Both the position numbers and the translations under genes were made by a program. Under the pieces are notes generated by a model, which did no database searches, was not told the origin of the DNA, and worked only from the letters and a program-made list of their open reading frames with translations. From Auanema rhodensis (lineage: Eukaryota; Nematoda; Chromadorea; Rhabditida; Rhabditidae), in NCBI GenBank assembly GCA_964057225.1, contig OZ059897.1:8680001-8744000 (forward strand): DNA of 64,000 bases. Direction: 5' to 3'. This document shows, piece by piece, positions 56,214 to 64,000 of the stretch. How positions within the stretch are numbered: the stretch's first letter is position 1; each line of letters starts with the position of its first letter.

Positions 56214-56295
56214 AGAGAGAGAGAGATGAAAGGGGGGGGTAATATAGATAGAGAGCAAGAAATGGGGAAAGAAAGGAGAAAGAGGGAGAAAGAGG

Positions 56296-56365
<70 letters not shown>
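56214..56365. repeat. Long (GA)n array
   Basis: About 150 nt of GA-rich sequence, of which the last 66 nt are uninterrupted GA. Confidence 0.95.
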
Positions 56366-56368
<3 letters not shown>

Positions 56369-58830
56369 AACATTCTTGCTTTTCGGTGTTTATCCAATTT
56401 TAAAATCTTTCCCAACTAAAACGGCTGGAACGCGTCAACTAGCGAGCACTGCAATTTTTTTTTGCTCAACCAATTTTTTTTGGCCTTTTCAAAATCATTG
56501 AATTAAAAATATATCTAAAGCATATAGTGCAGTGTTATTGCTCGGAAATCTATATTATGAATAAGTAAATAAATATATAAATCTATATAGTATATAGTAA
56601 ACTCTATATCATACTATATATCTATATTTATATATAATATATAGTATTTATATTTGAAAATTACTGTCATAATACAGTAATTATGGATAAATGCGCCGTG
56701 ATAGTGTAGATGCATCGTTTAATCAGATTCAAATCAATTTTTTTGCTTTATTTGATATGTGTTACCATATAATTAGGCAATTTTTGAAATTATAATAGTC
56801 AAATATACTAATTATACGTATACACCTGCTATATGAATCTATTTCGAAGAGAGGGAGAACAAAAAAAAAGGAAAAAAAAAAGAAAAAAGATTGATTTGAA
56901 GTTGTTGTATTGTTGAAGAAAATTTCATCAAAAATTCATCTCTTCTCACGTCAGATGACACGTCATCCAAATAGCACGTGCTTTTCAAGCCCGAAAGGGT
57001 ATAGTTTACGAGTTATAGGTTATTCAGTTGAATGATAGACGGGGATAAAGAAAAGAAGTAAACGAAACATAAAGGATAGATGACATGAGAATAAGTGAAT
57101 GTATGGAGATGAGCGCGTGACAGTATACACGTGACGAGAATTTTCGAGCATTTTTTTGCAATTTATTCACTTTTGCGGCTATTTCCGACAATTTTCTAGT
57201 TGATCAAACAGCTGCAATTTCCTAATATAACCCGAGTAATCATAGTTGGAGGGAAGTCTTGATTCTCAATTATACTTCATCATCAATATAAATGAAGATA
57301 GTCAACGTTTATGAATATCACAGAAGATATTTTCATAAAGAAGTGAAGCATGGACAGGAAAACGAAAAGCGATGCAGTGAATGTGAGACAAAAAAAATGA
57401 GGTGAGAACAATAGAAATGTAAAAATAAAGCAAGAAAAAGAAAGAGAGAATAGTGGATATCTTGAATGGAAAATAGTATTTTCCACATTTTTTTTGTTCA
57501 TATGAAGTAAAGTCCAAAATCCAATAAGTAGTGTAATAATAAGAGACTTAATGTTATTTAAAGCTTAAAAAAATCTTTCAACCAAACAAATGCTGGCTTA
57601 ATTTTAAATTATTTCATTAAGCTCCCTTGTGTAGTTTTTGTAATCCATAAATAATCAAATAAGGATAAGCTATGGGAGGTAGAAATTGTGATGAATCATA
57701 AGAGAGACGGATTCGACTAAGACAAAGCCGATTTTGTGGATAATGATGATGAGTGCTACTGGAGTCAGAATTTGAAAAGGGTTGTCATTCAAAAAAATAG
57801 AAGAAACGTAGTGAAGAGCAGTAAAAATGATATAAAGATGGATATAGAATAAGTTAAATAGACGAACATTTGTATTGATATAAAAAAGAAAAGATATATA
57901 GAGAATGTACCAAAGCGAGAGAGGTTTCAGAGAAAAAGAGAGAGAGAGAGCGAGAAAAAAGAGGAAGGAGTAGCGATGAAGGGAGGGAAAAGACAATAAG
58001 ACGAACAGAGATGATATAAAGGCTCTTGATATAGAAACATAAAAAAAAGAAAGAAAAAATGGATCAAAACATTGCTAGAGAAAGAGAGAGAGAGTTAGAT
58101 AGATAGAGAGGGAGTTAGAAAATAGGAAAGATAGCAAAAGACTTTGAGCTGCAAAACTCTTCGATGTCATGATCGAGCTCGTCATATTTTGATAGGCCAT
58201 TTATAATATTTAGATTATTCGTCAAGCAAGTTGAGGAAGCTGTTTCATTTGAAAGCTACTAGTTTGTGCTACTCAATAGATGGTATGGAAAAGATGGCTC
58301 ATTCGTGGGCTGACTTTCAGTTTATGAATGAATAAAACGGTTTTTTTTCTATTTTAAGTTGTGCCAATGTTGGAACGACTGGAAGGTGAATATGAAAGAC
58401 TGATGCAAAGGAAAAGATGCAAGCAGAGGACACTGAGAGAGCACGAGGGAAATGATGCGGACGATTGAGACAAGTTCTTAGGCTCACAACAAGCTTTTCT
58501 GAAAATTGCGAGAACTACGTATGGAAATAAGTGGCTCAGAAACATGTATATATGTGAGTTGATTTTGATTTGCTAGCTTGGAGCAAATTTGATCATCAAA
58601 TTGAAAAACATGTGAGCTGTCATAGATCAGAAGTATTAAGAATACATGCCCGACTAGCCTGGGGGCATAAGCCAGAAAGAATGCAAAGTGATGATAGATC
58701 AAATCTTGAAAGAGTTTGATAATGAAGTATGAGAGTTCATACTAATGAAAAGAAAATTTAGTTACGAGCTTGAGCTTTAATATCAAGACAAGGGAACACT
58801 TTTCATGTTCAATAGTACAGCAATGATGAT

Positions 58831-58843
58831 GGGGGGGGGGGGG
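58831..58843. repeat. Poly-G run (13 nt)
   Basis: Thirteen consecutive G; a similar 12-nt run lies at 60323-60334. Confidence 0.95.
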
Positions 58844-60638
58844 AGGAATGTAAAAAAACCAACAATAATACTATATAAACTATGAATATTTACATGATAA
58901 GTATGTGTCTGGTTTTTCATAATTATGTATATTATGTAAAAAGTTATAATGAGATGAAATAAAGGAACAAATATATATATATGTATTGAGCAGAAGTCTT
59001 TGAAAAAGATGAGCAAAAGAATTGTTATTAAAGAGATTAAAAGTGATGCTTAAACAATGTGAATGGTTACAGGTAACCTGCTCGTAAGGCTTCAGCCGTT
59101 TATGAAATTCATTATGAGATCGGACAATTTTGCTCAAATGAAAAATGAATGAAACTACAGAGAACAGATGAACATTAGTGCATTGTAAATCAGAGATCGT
59201 TAAATCTTCATCAGACATATAAATAGTTCTAGTTATAAGAAAATATATAGATAATTAGACATATTTCAATTTGTTCTCAATAGAGAGATAATATGAAACA
59301 GTAGAAATAAGTATGTGTTAATGTTGTGGAGATTGAAATATAAAGAATGAGGAGCTAGATAGAGAGAGAGCATATGAAAGAGATTTATCGAAAATTAGCC
59401 TACAATCCACGAATATATCTGCAGTAAATCAAACTTAGAGAATAGTTTTTTTTTCTCTTAAAGTTCTTTAAAAAATGATTAAGAGGGGAAATAGAAAAGA
59501 TAGAAGAGAGGGAGAGAGAGCACTTTCTAAATGATGAACTAGATGTGTCCTCATGCAAATCAGTTCACGTATGCTGCTGGACATGGTGGAGTTTTCAAAT
59601 TGGATCACAAGAAAGGAAGAATGCAAAGTTCATTTTAAAATTTGTAAGAATCAAAACGGAAAATTTGTATGAATTTTATTATATTTTATCTGAATTCAGC
59701 TATTTAAAAATTTGTTTAAAAGTTATAAGAAGAAAATGAAGAAAGAGTTATTATTGTTATTTTTAATCTTTTTCTCTTACAGAATCAAATGTTAGGAAAT
59801 GATTCATGGCTACCAAAAACAGAAGTTTTCATTTCTAACCAAATATGTGAAAAACTGATTATTTATCATGTGGTTGGCGTAAAATAGAGAACAAATGAAT
59901 CAAAAAAGAAGAAAGGGTTGAAAGAATAATGGAAACAACTTCAAAACGTGTAGACGGGAATCAGCTTGAAGCTCAGATGCGGACATATGACGGACGATGC
60001 TGACGACGATGGCACACGACACAGCATGTTTGTCATGAAAGTGCTTGATAATATCAACGTCAGATACACACATAAAGAATAAAATTAATGAATGAAAAGT
60101 GAAATGAGAAGAGGGCGAGGACATCTATAACTAGATGTAAGCATATGATGCATATGACGTACACACAGAAGCAGAAGCATGTGTGTGTGTGTTGAGCACA
60201 TAAGACAAAGAGAAGATAAAGAAAACTGAAAATGGAAGAACGTTCCAATGTTCCAGACGACAACAGTAGGATCGTGTGACTGCGATATATCTGGGAGCAG
60301 ACAAAGCTTTAAGGATGTTAGAGGGGGGGGGGGGTTGACGGCAGAAGTCTGATGAGTCGTCGTCAAGTTGAATATCTATCACACGTCGATGTATTTGTCA
60401 GAGATCAGAGAAATAGCAAGTTCGAATGAAATTATAACAAATACTAAATATTTGGCATAACATTGAGAGCAGAATGGACAAATTGTTTTCTTCATCTTCG
60501 AGCTTCATGCGAAATTTACTTGAAAACTCATTGAATTATATGAGAAAATGTGAAATCCATTTCTCGCATAGTTCTAAATTGAAATTCGAAAAAAGAAAGA
60601 AAGCAAAATTAATACTATGGACAATAACTACTTCTAAC

Positions 60639-60731
60639 CTGAGTTGACGATAATGATGATGCTGATGATGATCGGCGATAATGATTTGTTAATCTAGCTT
60701 TTGATGAACGATCATCATCCGAATACTTATG
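60639..60731 (-). CDS. Probable upstream exon of the C1-RhoGAP gene
   Basis: A 93-nt minus-strand segment between acceptor CATAAG and donor GTTAGA is open for 31 codons, phase 0 at both ends, exactly the phase the exon at 53198 needs. It is Ser/Arg-rich (HKYSDDDRSSKAR...SSSASSLSSTQ), like linkers between F-BAR and C1 in this family. A 7.4-kb intron would separate it from the next exon. No domain confirms it. Confidence 0.45.
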
Positions 60732-61605
60732 CTTATGAAGTAAAAGCCGATATTTGAAGAACATATTGTGTATGTATAAGGAAAAGAAAATAATGATTAT
60801 TCGATAAAGAGCAGACAAAAAAAATTTGTTCGTCTTTTCTTTTCCTTTTTTTTTTCAATTTTAATTCATTCTTCAATGCATTTGTTCGGCCAAAATTGAC
60901 GCCAACAATAGTGAGACATTCGAAATTATATTGATAGGTTAATCATCAAAAGTAATCATTCCGATGAAACAAAATTAGTCATGTTTGTGCGAATGATGAA
61001 AATCGTCTTCACGACGTCATAATCATTGTTGAAAATGCTTTAAGAGTCATAAGCGTATAGAGAGAGAGAGATGAACACTAAAATAGAAGAACTAATTGAG
61101 AAAAAGAATTGTAGCAAATAGCAGATGTTGTTTCAAGTTTTTCAATTTTCAATCTCCCCCCTCCCTCCTCTCCCACTTAGCTAGATGCTGTGTACCTGAG
61201 CAAACTTATCTCTTGCACATTCATCAGTAGGAGTTATTTAGTTATTCAGAAAGCACTAATCATTCGAAACTTTGTAAAGTTTAGAAAGATCAAGATAGTT
61301 TAAACTTTGGCTTTGCATGGCATGAATTTGAGAGATCTCAAAACTAAAATTGCCCCAATTGGAAAATGAAAAAGCAATATTAACAACATATGTACCACTA
61401 ACAAAGTAAGTGAATAATATTGAAAATCAAATAAAAAGAAAAAAATCTTCTTCTTCTTCCTTTTTTTTAAATAAATTAATGTGTGGATTCTCAAATATAT
61501 ATTTTTGTAATCAATAAGAATACAAGAAAACAAAAAAAACGTGCTCTGTTCTAGATGTTAGTAACACGAGTTTTGAGAATAAGGAGAAAAATATGAAATA
61601 ATAGT

Positions 61606-61609
<4 letters not shown>

Positions 61610-61662
<53 letters not shown>
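61610..61662. repeat. (GA)n microsatellite
   Basis: About 26 uninterrupted GA units. Confidence 0.95.
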
Positions 61663-61667
<5 letters not shown>

Positions 61668-61922
61668 TAATTGAAAGGAAAAGAAGGGAATAGATGGTTC
61701 AAAGCATGATAAAGAGAAAGGATTTGAAAACAACCTCTGTTAACAAAGACAGATAAAAAAGAAGAACAATCTAAAATACGAAAGTAAAAGAAAGAACAAA
61801 AGGGCACTTATTAGATAAAAGAATTGAATTTTCGGAGGTCGTGCAGCACAGCAATACCAATGAATGGCAAAATTCTGATGTACGTGCATCTATCTATGTA
61901 TGTAAATATATATAGTATATAG

Positions 61923-61957
<35 letters not shown>

Positions 61958-62013
61958 ATCAATAGACAAAATAAGAAATATATGATTGAAGAGAAAGAAA
62001 GAACGAGCAAGAG

Positions 62014-62023
62014 AGATAGAGAT

Positions 62024-62069
<46 letters not shown>

Positions 62070-62070
62070 C
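62014..62070. repeat. Imperfect (GA)n tract
   Basis: GA repeat with GATA and GAAA interruptions. Confidence 0.9.
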
Positions 62071-62188
62071 AATAGCCAAAAATTGGTTTTTTTAGTTTGC
62101 AATAGCTTGACATGTGTCTATCTTGATCTTACTGATATTGTATATCGATATATAGATGTATGCATAGTATACAAAGCTATACATAAGT

Positions 62189-62222
<34 letters not shown>

Positions 62223-62235
62223 ACTATATAACATA

Positions 62236-62266
<31 letters not shown>

Positions 62267-64000
62267 TATGCGCTCAAATCAAATACAAATAAGAAAAATA
62301 CTAAAAAAGACTTGGAGTGAATTGATAGTGAAATCTTAAGAAAGCAACAAGACCAGACACGCAAGCTGGAAAAAATGTTTGGCAGGAAAGGGGAAAGGCA
62401 TAGGAAAAAGAACAACTAACGACAAAGAGACAGGAAGAATGAGATGAAATACTGAGTATGGCAGCCAAGCTTTATCAGATTTTGCCGGTTACGCACTTAG
62501 CTTCAACAGAAGGAATTTGATAAAATGTAGAAATTAATCAGAAAATGCAGTTCGTCTATCTAATTGGTTTCTTGATTCCACGAACTTATCTTGTTCTCGA
62601 AGCAAGCATGTAAAAATTTGAAATTCAAATAAGAAGGGAGACAGAGAAGTAACTTAGGACCTGATGGTACTTGTATGAAATTCATTTACTGTACGTGTTT
62701 CATAAGCCTATTACAGGGTTAGCGGAGGGATGAGGGTTGTGAGGTTGCAGCACGTATAGCATAAGCAATGTTGTTTCATTTCTTTCCAAATGCAGCAATC
62801 AATCTTTCAGAATATGGTGATATGATCTCTTTTGGAATAATCTCTGCCATGATTGTCGGATAAAGGTATTATTGGTTGAAGTACACAAGCTTGGAAGTCA
62901 AAAAGTTGAAAAACACATCGGGCGTTGTTTCGTTTTCAGGGTAACATGATTGGTCTAATTGTTGTGAATAATGAAGATTCTATGTGAAGAGAGCATTTTT
63001 TCCTTTTTGGCAAAAAGAGATAGCTCTAGTCAAGTAGATGACGTCATTGGTTGATGCAGCAACCGACAAAGCGAATCAACTTCACCAGATAGGCAATGTA
63101 GAGGAGGAAAACGAGGAGAAAGAGAACAAGAGAAGAGAAAGAAGAAAAGGAAAAGAGAGAGAGAGAGTTTAGTGAGTGTATGTCTGAGCCTGACATTTGG
63201 AGGAAGAGGGACAACGACTACATCGCTGAATAATTCTCTGACGGTGGCCGAAATTCTACAACTATTCAGTTGGTAATGTAGAGTGTGAAAATTTGATTGA
63301 AGTGAAGGGATAAGATAATGCGTAAGGACGAATGTGATGTGGTAAAGATGGACAGAGCAAGGGAAGCAAGCTTGTGCATCGACAGATAGAAGATAGAAGG
63401 CTAGTGATCATATGATTATGAAAACTGATACTTGAAGGTACTGAAAGTTAAAGAAATTGAATGGTCATTGAACCTTTAAGCAACGTTTTAGAAATGAGGA
63501 AGAAGGTCGTGAAACGGAAGTGGAGCAGAATGAAGAAGAAGGTGAAAATGAAGAGAGTCGCAAAGTCTAACAGAAGGACGAGTAGAGATGAGAGAAAATT
63601 TGTTAGAAATGAGAATGAATAACAGGAATGCATCAGCTACATATGAATTCTCGAATGAGAAACTAAGTCAAGCCATTCGAGGTAAAGAAGATAGGACACT
63701 GGCATTCGCATATACAAGTGCGAAATGAACAAACTGGAAAAGAAAGAACATTCACACATTATCTTCATTTTTTCTTTTTTTCACCCTCTTCGTTTCCTTT
63801 TCTTTTATATAGGAGTATGAGTAACCATGAGTCACAGAAAAAGTAAAGCTCATCATTAAAAGGAAAGCGATAGTTACGATGATTGAGAAGTCGGTTAGTG
63901 AGTTGAAGCTCAAGCTGCAAGCCCAATAGAACTTTTACAGAAAACATAGGGGAAAGCAAAGCGAAGGGAACAAAGAAAATCTTTATTCTCAGTGCGTATA

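Larger units (their letters stand above)
53199..60638. other. 7.4-kb probable intron, purine-rich repeats
   Basis: No coding exon seen. Strongly purine-biased on the plus strand, with AT tract (54694-54737), CT tract (54965-55013), CA repeat (56037-56057), long GA array, poly-G runs and CACGT motifs near 56.95 and 57.13 kb. Arg/Glu and Ser/Leu ORFs here are compositional. Confidence 0.5.
60732..64000. other. Repeat-rich end of window, no gene recognised
   Basis: GA arrays at 61610-61662 and 62014-62070, AT arrays near 61930 and 62187-62266, and purine-rich DNA to the end. No exon of the F-BAR part could be recognised. Confidence 0.5.

Noticed and set aside
56226-56501. Arg/Glu-rich ORF of 91 codons
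   Set aside because: Translation of the long GA array; no coding signal outside the repeat.
58354-58500. Plus-strand coiled-coil-like frame after a TTTTAAG acceptor
   Set aside because: Short, ends in a stop, with no upstream exon and on the opposite strand to the gene thought to span this region.
59900-60124. Minus-strand ORF with fairly balanced composition
   Set aside because: No usable donor or acceptor in the right phase and no resemblance to F-BAR sequence.

Overview
The window looks like nuclear DNA of a nematode. It is AT-rich, its genes are cut by many short introns (about 45-60 bp) with TTTCAG-type acceptors, several start codons sit just behind an acceptor with no coding exon in front (as expected for spliced-leader trans-splicing), and it carries a serpentine-receptor chemoreceptor of a nematode-specific superfamily. 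I cannot name the species. Long CT/GA microsatellites are scattered through almost all non-coding DNA.

Layout, left to right. 0.3-2.1 kb (+): a 7TM chemoreceptor resembling the SRH class. 3.0-3.8 kb: fossil pieces of a Polinton/Maverick-type element, a capsid-like fragment (+) and an adenain-type cysteine protease (-) broken by two TAG stops. 6.6-9.1 kb (+): a complete non-alpha nicotinic-receptor-like channel subunit. 9.1-17.3 kb: repeat-rich DNA with one possible minus-strand Cys-rich terminal exon. 17.3-22.5 kb (+): a synaptotagmin with one TM segment and two C2 domains. 25.3-26.25 kb (+): an unrecognised small gene. 26.75-28.9 kb (-): an alpha-arrestin. 31.9-38.8 kb (+): a BTAF1/Mot1 TBP-removing ATPase in about 41 exons. 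39.3-43.0 kb (+): F-spondin. 43.3-45.9 kb (-): a sphingolipid delta-4 desaturase (DEGS). 49.8-53.2 kb (-), with a probable further exon at 60.6 kb: the C1 and RhoGAP half of a GMIP/ARHGAP29/ARHGAP45-type protein whose 5' end probably lies beyond the window.

The exon models were assembled by hand from ORF continuity, GT/AG sites and phase. For the channel, synaptotagmin, arrestin, F-spondin, desaturase and chemoreceptor the summed coding lengths are exact multiples of three and all junction phases agree. The BTAF1 gene fits only if a 20-nt GT...AG segment is removed or an indel is assumed.

The genes do not form one pathway. Several act in neurons (channel, synaptotagmin, chemoreceptor), others are housekeeping (BTAF1, desaturase, arrestin) or extracellular matrix (F-spondin). 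The points most worth a second look are the Polinton fossil, the 20-nt segment in the BTAF1 gene, the C2B loop insertion and possible microexon in synaptotagmin, and the ACGTG clusters in introns.
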